This document shows, piece after piece, positions 27,201-40,201 of a stretch of DNA of 64,000 bases (position 1 is its first letter; the number at the start of each line of letters is the position of its first letter). The stretch lies in the NCBI RefSeq assembly GCF_963576615.1, contig NC_088716.1, positions 60,730,228-60,794,227 of the forward strand. Direction: 5' to 3'. The translations under genes were made by a program, and so were the position numbers. Source of the stretch: Watersipora subatra. Its lineage: Eukaryota; Bryozoa; Gymnolaemata; Cheilostomatida; Watersiporidae. Below the pieces are notes generated by a model. It saw only the letters and a program-made list of their open reading frames with translations. It had not been told where the DNA came from and did no database searches.

Positions 27201-30200
27201 GCTGATGCTTCGTGTCAAGCACCTGGCGGCATGTTCAAATAAATTGTCTGCATATATTCTAAGCACAGTCAATGGTCTTTACACAAGAGATTTTAATACT
27301 CTGCAACATTAGATTGTAAAATTTGTTATAAAATTACTTTTGTAAGACATGATTTTATGTATTACATGTATATATTATAATATATATTTATGTCATGTAT
27401 ATATTATATTATAGTATATATAATATCATATTGTATCTTTTATTTGTCTAGTTAGTTATCATCACCTGACTAGCTTGAATTGTGAGTGTGCTCTTGTTGC
27501 GTCAGCCTCAATTCTATTGCAAGTATTTAATTCTGATCCTAAACCAAGGAAGATATGAGTAAAATAGAAATATAGAAATGCTGCCGAGTGGGTGGCTCTT
27601 TGAGTCACCTTATCAATGGTGGTTTCTTTTTGCCTTTGCGGCAGCATTCACTCACGCATCAATTGTAAACTGAAAATCTCGTATGTCATTTTATCACTCA
27701 GTAAACAAAGTTGCAGCTTCTAACAAATTCAATGTTTCTATACTTCCTAATAATGGAAGCACCTCTGCAGAACACAATTTTTTTCAAAGGTACGATTGAG
27801 GCTTTTTAATATTGTTCCAGGGTTTGTTGTTTCACTCCTCAAAGTACAGTTTGCACATTGCAAAAATTCTTGCAAAATACCCATGAGCCGCATTGACTAT
27901 GAGATCTTGATGCTTTTTAGGGGACTTAATTAGATCAATCCTTTACATAAGTTCACTGAGTGATCACTACTTCGAGAGTTGAAAAGCATTTAATTCGTAC
28001 CTCCTTAATGCACATACGAGATGTTTGGAAGGTTTATTCATATATTTTCTTCAAACCCAAAAGGCCTCACACTCTTTCAGTACGACTGACAACTTTTATT
28101 TTCTATTGTGAATAGTTATTAATTTTATTCTTGTAAGATGACATCATAGCCATTGTCTAGTATCATAGTATTTCAATTGCAGCTGATGCTCGCATCCTGG
28201 AATGAAACAATTTTTACAGACTTAAAGCAGAGGCTGCAGGAGGCAGCTATGCATCTCATAGATTTAGAGAGACACGGAGAATTCTTTGACTCTCAGCTGG
28301 TCATTGGTGTGAGAGAGTCATTTGGTACGTGCCACATGTGTTTATAAATTTGCTACACCTAGATATACTTCGGAAGGCTTGGGCACAATGCATCCATAAG
28401 ATGTGCACATTTTCTTCAGCCTAATGAAGGCTGTTCGCAAAAATTCACTCGCTTGTGATTTGTGTTCTTTGTTGTCTTTGGCTAACTACATGCTTTGAGA
28501 GTTCAGTCATCTACTTTGACCCTCAAGGTTAAGTGAGGACTAATAATATTGAACATAAATAACTAAAGTTTTTATTAAAGGCTGGTATTATAAGCTATCT
28601 AACATCAACTGTTGCTAGGTAATATCAACTGTAGCTATGAAATATAAACTGTTGCTATGTAGCATCAACTATTACTTTGTAGCACCAACTATTACTATGT
28701 AGCATCAACTATTACTATGTAGCATCAACTGTTAGTATGTAGTATCAACTGTTAGTATGTAGTATCAACTGTTAGTATGTAGCATCGACTGTTAGTATGT
28801 AGCATCGACTGTTAGTATGTATCATCGACTGTTAGTATGTATCATCGACTGTTGCTATGTAGCATCAAATGTTGCTACATAGCATCAACTGTTGCTACAT
28901 AGCATCAACTGTTGCTATGTAGCATCAACTGTTGCTATGCAGCATCAACTGTTGCTATGCAGCATCAACTGTTGCTATGCAGCATCAAATGTTGCTATGC
29001 AGCATCAACTGTTGCTATGTAGAATCAACTAGTACTAGTAACGTCAACTTTGCTGAGTATTGCTCAAGCTATTCTCTGTACATCGGCGCATCACACTAAA
29101 CTCTTATGATATATCCCTTTCTTGATTTAAGTGAACTTAGATTCCGGGCTAAGCCAGACCAATATATATGTGGAGTACTTCGAGCGTGCCTATATAGAAG
29201 CTACAAGGCAATTTTATACACCTCGGGCTGCGGAGCACCTGTCTACAGAGGGTGTACGCAACTACATGCGCTGGGCACATACCAGGCTACAGGAAGAGAC
29301 TTCCATGGCAAATAGATACTTGGATACCGCCATGGGCTCTGCATCTGTAAACAAGGTTGGTAAATCCATAGTTGCTAAGGAATGTCAAGATGAGGGAACT
29401 GATGAGGGTGATGCTCGTGCTAGTCGCCACACAACCAGGCCATAGTACAGCCCTAATAGTGCCATACTTCAATGTGGGGTGTTTTATAGCGTCCTACGTA
29501 CGCATTCAACTGATTGGCTCATTAAAAGTCTTGTTTTGTTGCAGCTGGTGGATGTGTGCGTAAAAACCTTAGTTGTGAAATATAAAGACAGCATCCTGTC
29601 CGAATGCTTGGATATGATAAAGGCGAATGACATAGAACGTGAGTCGGAGATTCTCAAGATTGTCACAGCTTTATTGTCTATTTTGCCAGGGTTTCTTTAG
29701 TTGCCAAGTCTAGAGGTTAGAACTTTGTCTAGAGTTGTTGGTGTGACTCTGTATGCCTCAAATTGGTTAGAGCTGTTAAGTAGGTGACTGTAGACTCGAT
29801 TTACACTATGAGTTTCTCTTTTGGCTGCTTGATGTAATTGAAGGTCAAATTTAAGGACATATTCTGTTGGCAGTTATTACAGCTATTATTGTTGATTGTT
29901 ATTTCATAATACATGCATATATACATGAGCTATACATAAAAGTTATTAGGCAATAATGAATCTAAAGCTACGTTCACACCAGCCGATTTCAGGCTGATTC
30001 TCTGGCCGATTCTCTGGCCGATTCTCTGGCCGGTTCTCTGGCCGATTCTCTGGCCGATTGTCCCACTGATTGAGAATCGTTAATAGAAAACTGAAAATAG
30101 TTAGTAAACTCGCTCGCTAAAAATGTCTGCTATAGACATCGTAGGAAACAGTCAACAAAATGCAAAGCATGACTCACTAAAAGTATATCAGCTAAACTTA

Positions 30201-33200
30201 TCTGACCTTGCAAATAAAAGCTGTCCAAACTCCCTAGTGTGAACAAAAAAATCTCGCCGATAGAATCCATAAAATCGTTCAGAGATCAGCCACAAAAACT
30301 CGGTTTGCAAATTGGCTGGTGTGAACGCAGCTTAAGAGATCAAGTGTTGTTATTGGCAGTGAAGTGTTTCTTACATGTAAAGGAGTATTAATTAGAGTAA
30401 TCATAATTTCATACACTAAAACAGTAATAACGGTGACTTACTTTTGGTTTAAAAAACAATCCTACTTTTACGGCCGATGAAACTTACAAAGTCTAAATGT
30501 AGAAGGCTCTTCTTGGTTGCTTTGCAGTATATCCAGTTTATCACATGGAAAACAGGTTCTTTTCCCACCTCTATTGAGAGAGTGCCACGTCACCTCTATT
30601 GATAGAGTGCCATGTCACCTCTATTGAGAGAGTGCCACGTCAGCTCTATTGAGAGAGTGCCGCGTCACCTCTATTGAGAGAGTGCCACGTCAGCTCTATC
30701 GAGAGACTGCCACTCACCTCTATTGAGAGAGTGTCACATCACCTCTATTGAGAGAGTGCCGCGTCACCTCTATTGGGAGACTGCCATGTCACCTCTATTG
30801 AGAGAGTGCCATGTCACCTTTATTGAGAGAGCGCTACATCACCTCTATTGAGAGAGTGCCGCGTCACCTCTATTGAGAGAGTGCCGCATCACCTCTATAA
30901 ACTAATAAAAAGTCTGTCTGAACATGTGGTTTTTATTTAGTGTTTGGTTTGTACTATCTAGGAGGAGATAACTCTCGTCTATGCTAAAGATCCTGGCATG
31001 ATATTCCCGTGTTGCTCACTGTTCTAGCAGACTTATATGAAGAGCAGTAGTGTAGTGCGAATAGCGTATGGGTTTTCAATAGCTGGTCTTTGAAAACTTG
31101 GTTACTGAACAATTGACAACAGAGTTTTGCATAAGCTTGTACTTTTCTGTTTTAGAACTGAAGCTAATGTTTCAGCTTATGAGTAGAGTTGACAACGGTG
31201 TAGCTCTCATGCTAAAAGACCTAGAGGGCTATATTAAAGAGTCAGGCTTGGCTGATATGCATGCCTGTGCGAAAACTATTGTAACGGTAAGTGTCAGGGC
31301 AGATACCTAGCGTGTCACGTTTAACATATCTCACCATATTTGCCTCTCTTTCTGAAATGGATACTGCCAGGCAATCAGTCCGCGCCTTCCACTCCTCTAG
31401 TGTGATCACTGCATTCTAGCTATCACTTCATTAAATTGTTCACAATCGCTTGTCTCTTCATCTCTGCATGTTTCCTGACCCCCACCAGCCATTTCTACGG
31501 TCACCATCTTACAAACAGTTGTTTAAATCTCAAGATAAAAAATAATATTATATAGCTCTGATCAGAGACATTTTTTTTCATTAAAAATACCCCAATTGGT
31601 GATACTTGTAGATATGCTCAGTTAACTATTGCTCAACTTGACCAAAAATGATGATATTAAATTCGTTAGATTAATAAAAAAAAAGGAATCAGAATATATA
31701 ATATATATATATATAGTTTTGGTGATCTATCTGTGAAAACTTGAGAGTTATTCAAGCCTAAAGCTGATGATTGCACCCCAACTATTTTGTCTGGCACCGT
31801 AGCTCAGGGCTTAACTATTATGCCAGAGATCTTATTATCATCATACATCAAACGTGATGTACTTTCACTAGCAACATACGTCCGATTATAAAATCTAACC
31901 ACCCTGATATCATTAAACATAGAGGGAGAAATGTAAAAGTAACACTCATCATTTGCTATAGACTGAGAACTTCAATGCATTATCTTATACACCGTATGTA
32001 ATCCTGATGGCTCTGATCCGCCATATTGAGTAGTCACGATAGAACTGTAACCAGGTGTTTGCTATCAAAGATGTGCAGTGCTAGCATATTACTCTAATCA
32101 TGATTGGCCCATTTAGTTATACACATAACTAATAATAACATAATATTTTCGGTCGTTTCTATTACTAGAATTTGAGATGAAAAGTTTGTAAACCATTAAA
32201 TTGGTCCCAAAACAAACAGGCTTATTATTTTTACCTGCAGTTCATGTAGTTTCATTGTTATTGTAGGACTCGGAGCAGTATGTAGAAAAACTCCTGAGTT
32301 TATTTAGACGTTTCACCGAACTAGTCTCCGAGGCGTTCATGATGGACCCTCGGTTTCTGACTGCTAGAGACATGGCTTATAAGTCTTTAGTCAATGATAC
32401 TTCAGTTTTCCGTATTGAGCTTCCTACCAAAGCCAGAGGGTGAGTGAACATCTATTCGCTTGTGGTCTTCATGGGTCTTCCAACCTAGTTGCAGCAGACT
32501 TTATGTCAAGTGTCTGCAGGTGATGGACTCTCGATGTCACAAGTGTCTAAGGATTGTGACAGCTGAATTGTCAGGTGTCAGCAGTTGATGGTATATATTT
32601 TTCTGCATAAAATAACTAAATAAAAATTAATCTGTTCTTATACTAGGAAAAACCTCCTAAAAAGACAACACTACTATGAAAAAATGTGTTTTTAATTGAT
32701 GTAGTTCACCGGCTATGCTCACAAAATAACAAATACCTATTTAATAGTTATAACCTGCAATAAAATGCAACATTGCTATGTACAGGACTGTGTGGAGTTT
32801 TTACCTGTGAGACAGATGTAGTGGCTAATGGCGGCATGAGAGAGACTTCACAGCAAAGTGTTCGGTACACTAGACTTTTGTGACGCTACGTAACTTAACA
32901 TAAACTAAATTTAAATTTGACATAAATGAAATTAGCTTACTAAACACACAAGTTTTAATATTTTACAAAACTTAGCTTTAATTTTCTTTGCGTCTTAATT
33001 TTTATTACCCGTCTCCGGTTTGGTGCTTTTTGCCTCGCTTTTACTATATTTTTTAGCCGACCTTTTTTATACCTTTTCCAAACTGATTCGATGAGAAAGA
33101 CTGAGCGATTTTGTTCTTAAAAATGGCCTCATAGTTAGCCATTTAGTGGCCATTGAGAACCGGATGAGCTTGTGTCTCAAATGTTTCTCACATCTCAAGG

Positions 33201-36200
33201 CAGAAACTTCCCTGAAATTTTGCTCGTATTTCAATTTTCTCATGTTGGGGCACTAGTATGTTTAGGTATGACTGAATCTGCTTGTTCATTGTTGTTAAGG
33301 AGTTGTCTGTTTGCCTCGATGTCAGTCCAACATTATTTTGTTACTCAAATGCTAGTTTACCCCTCTGAATATTTTATCCTGGCCGGTATGATTCTGTTCT
33401 TCACTCTAGTTTAGTAAATAACTTATTCAACATTTCTTAGCCAATATTATTGTCAGCGAATGACCTGCGCTAGTTATTCTATGTTGATTAAACAGCCCGG
33501 CTAAGGTACAACCAGAGTCCCGGTGTCCAGAGTTGCTGGCTACCTACTGCGACCTGTTGCTAAGGAAGACACCTTTGAGTAAGAAACTTAGCTCTGATGA
33601 AATTGAGCATAGCCTTAAAAATCTGGTGAGTTGAAATGGTTTTGGGCGCTGAACACCGCAAGAATTGTAATACTGTACTCTGTTCGTTATCACTAAAGAT
33701 AGTTAATCTATCTTAATTAAAGGAAAGATTACTTGTGTTTAGCGCAACTAAACTGGAGAGAAAATTTCGTTTTGTCGTTTTTGCTGGCCATGTTTTACAG
33801 TGGGACCGCATAGAGGTCAGTTGTAATTTTATATGATCTCGTGTACTGCAGCTGCTCGTGCTCAAGTATGTACAGAACAAGGATGTCTTCATGCGCTTCC
33901 ACAAGGCTCACCTTACCAGGCGGCTTATTCTCGGCACATCCGCTGATAATGAAGTAGAGGAAATGATGGTGGACTGGCTGAGGGTGGGTCTACATTTGCT
34001 CCTACATTAAATTCTTAAGTACTCGACTAACTAGTGCCTGGTAATATATGCTCATTTTATATAAATGTTTTTTTATTACTATGCTTTATGTGTCAGTCTA
34101 ATAATGCGCACAGCACAAAAACTTTACAACAACATGATTGCTTAGGGCTTGCATTATCGCAGTTCAGGACATCATCAATAAGGTCTGATTCAACCCAAAA
34201 ACTAATTTAGTTTAAAAAGGGCATGCAGAGTTGAAATTACGCTATATTCTTGAATATAAGTCGATTCTAGAATGCAAAACACATGTTACCAAACTGAGGG
34301 GTCCGGCTTATGCACGCGTAACTCTGATTGTAAGCAAATGAAATAATATTGTGCAGAACTTAATTTCAACAACTACTATTCAAATCTTTATTAACTCAAC
34401 TTTATTAGTAAAAGTAAAACATAGGAATAATGGTTACCACTAAACTTAACTCTGTCGCTCCCAAGTAAATGTTTTACGGAGACAATAAGTATTCAGTATT
34501 TCAAATATTTGGCATTGGCAACTTAGTTAGCATAAAACTTTGCATCATCTGATGCCATAAAAAAGCCACAATAAGGTTGCAGAATGAGTTCAGACACTTT
34601 TTTGTCTCCATACTATCATGGTTGACAAGTTAAGCATGTTCCGAGTCAGACCAGTTACCACTATTATTATAGCTTACAGCATTATTATTACTTCTAAAAA
34701 TAAGTACTCACTTTACTTCTACCATTACTATAATAATTACCCAATAGACAATCATCAGAAGTTCATTGATCTACAATTTGTGACACTTACGTACATACAT
34801 GTAGCTGTAATGCATCTGATCATCGCCAAGAAGAAATATCTATAAAAAACATGTTTTTTCAAAGTAAAACTGAGGCCAGGGTGATATGCAGACATGTTTT
34901 CCATTGGCTCAACACAACCATATGATTGTTTCTTTTTGACCAAGCGGAGACATGATACATCTACTCCCCAATCAGAAATGTTTTGTACCAAGTCTGCAAA
35001 ATTTGCTCCATTTCCGCAACATTTTGCTTTGATAGGTACGTACGGCGTGTTACGATTTATAGGGGTGGCGTATATGTGAACTTTCATTAATTCCGCCATT
35101 CTAGGGCTGTTTTTTTAGGGCCGGCTAGTATGTGAGATAGGCTTTTATGCGGGGGGCATATGGTAAACCCCTTGCAATAATACTAGAAGTTATCTTATCT
35201 TGATTATATATTAAAATTGGTGATGGCTTGTCTCCAGCCGTTGGCTTGGACCTCAAAGATCTCATCACATATCTACATCACTACATCATCACATCATCTG
35301 CTAATTTATGATGCTGAGTTACAGCATCACTGGAACTTTTTGTGGTTAAAATTTTGCGCCTTATAGTATTTAATTAGGGGTGTTGACCTGTAAGCTTTGA
35401 GAAAATAAGCAGTTTTTCTGTCTCAATTGGTAAAATATTTTTTTACAGGAGATTGGCATGCCTGCAGACTATGTTAACAAGTTAGCAAGAATGTTTCAGG
35501 ACATGCAAGTTAGTGACGATCTAAACACAGAGTACAGGGAACTGGCTAGAAATAACTGTGAGAGTGGACTAGGTAATGCCTGCCTTACCAACAACAATGC
35601 CTATATAACCAGGCTGAAGGGTCGTTTGATTGGTTGGTTCCCAGCCATATAGTAATGTATATGAAGTGAGACTCTTCAGTCAAATGAAGTACTTGGGGTG
35701 TACAGTAGGGGCTTTCTGTGCTGTTTGGCGTAAAAAGTGAAAGTGTTAGCCTCATTTATCTTGGCTTACTTTTTTGCAGGATTTTCAAGAAGTGAGCTCC
35801 ATTAATCTTGTTTTTTACACTCATTTAAATTCTTTTAAGTGGCATTGGACTTGCTCTGTTAAAATACTCCATTGTTGACAGAGTATTCAGTGTAAATAGT
35901 GTATCTGTCTGATTGTTTTGCAGATGTAAATATCAAGATTTTGAATTCTGGGGCCTGGGCAAGGTCGAGTGAGAAAACAACAGTAAGTTTGCCAGCAGAC
36001 CTTGAGGATGTCATTCCTTCTGTTGAAGAGTTCTACAAGCGCAAGCATAATGGAAGAAAATTACAATGGAACAATCTTATGTCTAACGGTAGGCCGTTAT
36101 GTTTGCATATACACAATGCTTCGAGGCAGTCTATTTATGCAGGGTAGGAAATTGTTCATAATAACCCAAATGCTTGCATGCGACCAGCTGCTGTGTAGAG

Positions 36201-38952
36201 TTGCCAGATGCTTTCACAAAAAAGTAACCCTTACGTGTGTATGACGGTTAAGCGCCTCTGTTCATGAACGGGTATGCTGCTTGGAGGGGAGCCTGCGTCT
36301 TGCATTTCTTCTATAGCAACTAAATGTGGTTTCTCCTGTTCGATTTGTCATATCTTTGGAAATCTGGCTCCTCAGTCTTTGAAATGGAATTCAAATACTG
36401 AAGCGACCTGAGTGATAGCATCAGCTATATATCATTGTCTCTTTACTAGAGAGTAGTGTGGTTGATATTCCACAATGACACTTCAGCATAGCTCACAAAT
36501 GATATCCTCATTTGTGAGTGTGACTAACCTTTCAGTTGTCTTCTCAATGTTCAATAAAGTAGCTAGTAGGCTCACAGTACTGTAGTATTTCCGAGAGTAA
36601 TACATTCACGTTTGGCAGAAGATATTTATTCTTGAGACAACATTTAAATATGGCAGCATAATGTCCACGATCACACACACATCTCACATTCTTTAGTAAC
36701 AGAGTGCTAGTAGGCCACCGTTGTCCTTGTCAAACCTTGAATACTTACATGTACCTATGCTATGAAACTCTTACCATTCTAGGAGTAGTAACTTTTGCTT
36801 CTGAGTTTGGCAAATACGATCTGGAAGTCACAACCTTTCAGTTGGCAATCCTCTGCTCATGGAACAACAGACCTGATGATGAAATCTCTTTCGAAAGCAT
36901 CCGTCTTGCAACTCAGCTTCCAGAAAGCGAGTTACGACGAACCTTGTGGGTAGGTGCTCCTTTTTGTCCACTCGTTGTAGTCCACTGGTAGTCTACTTGT
37001 AGTTTGTTTGGAGCTGCACACCACTCATTTGGCTTTCGTTTAATATTTTAGCATCTCTCATTTATGCCATGAAATTCACTTTCCGCAGAGTTTCTACGCT
37101 ACTGTTGAGTGTTATCTATGGTTATTCTTACGCAGTCAAGGGTAGTACCACACTTCCTGTGGTAACTGGATTATTTTGCAGGCTTATTGTAGGTGATTGC
37201 ACTTGAAATGAAAATGCTAGAAAATGATGTTTTGGTTTTCAGAAAATATGCTGCTTTGTTACTTCTACTGTTTTGGACTAGCATTTTGTGGAATAGTGTG
37301 ATCACCTGGTGTTCATTATCCAATGTTATTAATGGCTCCAGTGGAATAGCGAGCTCACAAAATCAACTCTCATATGTTTAGAGTCTGGTAGCAGTGCCCA
37401 AGCTAAAGAATCAAGTCTTACAGTACCGCCCGACTGTATCGACCCCTAAAGACTTCATGGACACAACCATGTTTTTTGTTAACCAACAATTCTCTCTGAT
37501 GTTAGTAGCTTTCTTATTGGTTGATTGGATGACATATTTGTTTCTTATTAATTCATAGAGAAGTTTTAATTTATTATTGGTTGATTGGATGACAGATTTT
37601 TTCTTATTGGTTGATTTGATTTGTTAGTACTATTTACATGTATTTCAAAACTTTCAGTAAAAATGGTAAAGCGCAGAAAAGAGGTCGAGTTAATCTGATT
37701 GGTCGGCTTCAGCTGTCAACTGAGAAGTCTAGTGAAGAGGATAATGAGGCTATAATACAGTTGAGGATACTCAGGGTGCAGGTAGGAGGCATAACACAGT
37801 AATAGAGATTATGAAGAAGGCTAAGATAAACTATTAAAGAAGATGCATACTGTCCATTCATATTCTGATCTAGTGATGAGTATGTCTTCAAGTTATCTAC
37901 TAGTTTTAATATGGATAATTTTATATTGTTTACGCGATGTTAGATTTCACAGGTTTATATCAAACCATTTTTAGTGTTGCACAATTTAGGCAAATGGCAA
38001 CTTGCTTAACAACAAGCTTAGAAGTATAGAAAGTAATTCCTGAGGAATAACAGTAATTTTAGTCGGTGTTTGAACCTTGTTGTCTTTGTATAAATGACTG
38101 CCAATGTTGCCATCCAAATTAAGGTCATTTGCACTCTACTGATTTCATTTTACTTCATATTTGTGAATGTTTGGTAGCCTTTGGTAAACTCACATCAGCC
38201 TGGTTCAGAATTGGTTGGTAGCCTTTGGTAAACTCACATCAGCCTGGTTCAGAATTGGTTGGTAGCCTTTGGTAAACTCACACCAGCAGTGTTCAGAATT
38301 GGTTGTAATAGAGTTTACTAAAACAGAAAAACTGTGTTTCCCTTACAGAGGCCCCAGTAGTTTACTTGATGTTAGGCACTTTCCATGGTGCGGTTAATCT
38401 GCAAGTCAAGCTAATTTCGTTACTCGCATATTCTTTATCGATTGTTCCATGCTTGCAACAGATAGTAACTGCGCTAGTGAATGATGCGCAGGCTATTCCA
38501 TTTTAACCATTGTTCACATTTTGGTCATTCCCATTTTGATGTGATGAGACAGGAGTGCGCTGCTATGGTGTCTGACATACAACTATTTATCTTTTGTAAC
38601 AAAGGGCCAGCGTTAATCCTCAACATTCATTGAAACACTTGTCGCATGGTATTGCAAGGTGCGCATAATTCCTAATTCACATTATCCCATCACATTTTCT
38701 ACCCAGTTATGGCCATATTATGTAATCTAGTATTTCATTTAGACCTCTGTTGATTAGGAGGCGATCGTGACTATCATGAAGATGAGGAAAAAGTTATCAA
38801 ACGCAGGACTTCAAACAGAACTGGTGGAAATGCTGAAGAACATGTTCCTGCCTTCGAAAAAACTAATAAAAGAACAATTGGAGTGGCTAATTGAAAACAA
38901 GTATATAGCGAGAGATGATAATGACATAAATCTGTTTACCTATATGGCTTAA
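21230..38952 (+). CDS. CUL5: Cullin-5, complete
   Basis: Cullin-5 is the scaffold of CRL5 ubiquitin ligases: it binds elongin BC/SOCS-box receptors at its N-terminus and an RBX RING protein at its C-terminus. Seventeen exons join in phase: 21230-21265, 21597-21700, 21879-21978, 26573-26749, 28183-28324, 29132-29355, 29545-29638, 31156-31286, 32267-32439, 33496-33625, 33852-33983, 35449-35572, 35924-36088, 36783-36949, 37382-37500, 37658-37781 and 38758-38952. The sum is 2337 nt, or 778 residues; human CUL5 has 780. Landmarks are [28 protein letters not shown], the cullin-homology block [41 protein letters not shown], and the C-terminal winged helix with the neddylation motif IMKMRKK (acceptor Lys at about 722), ending LFTYMA. 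The first exon is only 12 codons and less conserved. Exon 4 could start 3 nt later. Confidence 0.97.
22490..23700. repeat. 1.2-kb AT-rich minisatellite (ATAATAGTGATRT-like unit)
   Basis: Long array of degenerate 11-14-bp units such as ATAATTGTGATGT and ATAATAGCGATATC, with locally homogenised blocks. It lies in CUL5 intron 3. Open frames across it are repeat artefacts. Confidence 0.95.
23737..25193. mobile_element. Possible pogo/Tc1-mariner-like non-autonomous element
   Basis: The left end CAGTGGACCCC and the reverse complement of the right end, CAGGGCGGCCCC, both abut TA dinucleotides. Those would be the TA target duplication of this superfamily. No transposase was recognised inside. Internal sequence at about 23976-24115 is shared with 32755-32965. 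A TA-rich microsatellite lies within. The terminal match is short and imperfect, so the boundaries are tentative. Confidence 0.4.
24577..24750. repeat. ACATATATGTATATAT microsatellite
   Basis: An alternating purine-pyrimidine tract of ACATATAT/GTATATAT units. The same tract yields Tyr/Ile/Met/Cys-rich open frames on both strands that are not genes. Confidence 0.97.
26256..26400. repeat. Perfect 41-bp inverted repeat (63-nt loop) in CUL5 intron 3
   Basis: Arms 26256-26296 and 26360-26400 are exact reverse complements over 41 bases. TA-rich microsatellite lies on both sides. Arms with no mismatch suggest a young foldback insertion, or a hairpin maintained by gene conversion or selection. It is within the CUL5 transcription unit. 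Confidence 0.95.
26458..26517. repeat. 22-bp tandem repeat, about 2.5 copies
   Basis: Units contain CAGCATCCTAAGCC and end in CTG, about 55 bp upstream of CUL5 exon 4. Confidence 0.8.
26775..26945. repeat. Tandem repeat of a palindromic unit (GTTAACAATTGTTAAC)
   Basis: Four copies of the perfect 16-bp palindrome GTTAACAATTGTTAAC occur in units of about 40-60 bp, each joined to GCATATG/CATATGC and CAGCAATTAACATG. The array begins about 25 bp after the donor of CUL5 exon 4. Confidence 0.9.
28600..29035. repeat. 20-bp minisatellite, about 21 copies
   Basis: Unit GTAGCATCAACTGTTGCTAT with drifting variants (TTAGTATGTA, CATCGACTG) grouped in blocks, in CUL5 intron 5. It ends about 100 bp before exon 6. 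Confidence 0.93.
29966..30332. mobile_element. Harbinger-like MITE with TAA target duplication
   Basis: The 367-bp element has inverted termini AGCTACGTTCACACCAGCC and AGCTGCGTTCACACCAGCC and is flanked by TAA on both sides (29963-29965, 30333-30335). A 3-bp TWA duplication is the PIF/Harbinger signature. No coding capacity. The left subterminal region (about 29998-30060) holds a 12-bp tandem repeat, GATTCTCTGGCC. It lies in CUL5 intron 7. Confidence 0.8.
30555..30895. repeat. 25-bp minisatellite, about 13-14 copies
   Basis: Unit CACCTCTATTGAGAGAGTGCCACGT with scattered substitutions, in CUL5 intron 7. Confidence 0.93.
32735..33060. repeat. Dispersed repeat fragment, second copy of 23976-24115 sequence
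   Basis: Shared blocks in the same order include ATAAAATG.TGCA.TACAATGTAC-like sequence, GAGTTTTTACCT, GTGAGACAGA, and TGAATTTAGCTTACTAAACACACA-like sequence. It is probably a fragment of the same transposon family as 23737-25193. It lies in CUL5 intron 9. Confidence 0.6.
38170..38310. repeat. 50-bp tandem repeat, about 2.8 copies
   Basis: The unit begins TTGGTAGCCTTTGGTAAACT and ends CAGAATTGG, in the last CUL5 intron. The copies are nearly identical, so this is a recent duplication. Confidence 0.9.
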
Positions 38953-39440
38953 AGAACAGTCTGCAGGCGTCTTTCCTAGTCATGCGCAATTAGCACTCGC
39001 TTGAAACAGTTGCTGCAGTCATGTATTGCTCAAAGTAATCACTCTCAATTCAAGGAGTCTCAGATCATATTGTCTTCCCCACAGTATCTGGAATTATCTA
39101 AAAACATTGCCAGCACTCACTGATGCTTGCCGCCCCTACCCTCTCATCAATCATGTTTTACTCAGTATGTTGAAAAGCATTATTTTTCGCATTTCTACTA
39201 CATGTTGGTACTACTTATTTTGCTTCTGTATAATCTTTTTGCTAAAAAGTTTTGCATGGCTCAAAGACTGATATTTATTCGTGACGCAATAGAATACTTT
39301 TCCATCAATAACCCGTCCACACATCTATGGTTCATGAAAGTTTTCTATAGTGTCTGTATATCGTTATCATCTGGAAGATAGCGATATCTTTATATTAGGA
39401 TATTTCTAGATTTTATATGCATGAAATGATGTGTAACATC

Positions 39441-39446
39441 AATAAA
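39441..39446 (+). promoter_or_regulatory. Candidate CUL5 polyadenylation signal (AATAAA)
   Basis: A canonical AATAAA lies 489 bp past the CUL5 stop codon. It is the clearest such hexamer seen downstream and precedes the convergent UPRT 3' end at 40202. Confidence 0.45.
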
Positions 39447-40201
39447 CAAAGCACACTTTCCATTTCTAATAGTTGGGTCATCCCAATGTGATTGTAGCTA
39501 TGCAATATTCAATAGAATCATCTAACAGACAGTATGTAGGTTCGGTCACAGGCACTATGGACCTGGTGTCAGAGACAGTTAATTGAAATACAGGTGTCTC
39601 TGGCAGCAGATGTCATAAAAACTACTGTTCGTTTGATTGCAAATGAAATTTGTGTGAAGCCGTCTCTTTTTCGGCAGTGAGTCATGTTGACCTCAACATT
39701 TTAGTTGCTCACGGTTTTTAGTGATGTACAGATTAATTTATACTTGCTAAGGTAATACCCTTATTTGCTGTTGGTAGAAGTGGGCGAGATTTTTTACAGT
39801 ATAATATTTGTATTCCACTACCTGGTTCTTCATATCTTGGAGTTGCACTACCTTGTTTGTCACATTTCAGAGTTGCGCTACCTTGTTTGTTACATTTCAA
39901 ATTGCACTACCTTGATCATTACTAGTCAAAAGAAAATGTAGGAAATAGATTAGTGAGTTCAAGTTTAGTAAGATATATGTTAATCAAAAATCCATTGGCT
40001 TAAAAAACTGATACGGTGCTCAAAAACCTTGGTTCTCACAAGTAAAATATATAATGTATACAAATTTTAAAATATTTAGCACCGTTAGATATGGTCATAG
40101 CCTGCGCAATGAAAGGGCATTGTGGTAACATGATAAATAGCATAGACTACCATAAACACGCACATTTAAGAAAAAAATTTACATTGAAAAAAATTGACGG
40201 T

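Noticed and set aside
28600-29035. Regularly spaced repeats resembling a CRISPR array
   Set aside because: The units are contiguous tandem repeats without unique spacers, in a eukaryotic intron. The same applies to 30555-30895, 40655-41040 and 44530-45265.
29106-29563. Several overlapping ORFs around CUL5 exon 6
   Set aside because: Only the frame that continues VNLDSGLS to SASVNK matches cullin-5; the others are shadows or read into the intron.
34755-35099. Minus-strand 114-codon ORF in a CUL5 intron
   Set aside because: No conserved motif, composition like the surrounding intron, and antisense to CUL5.
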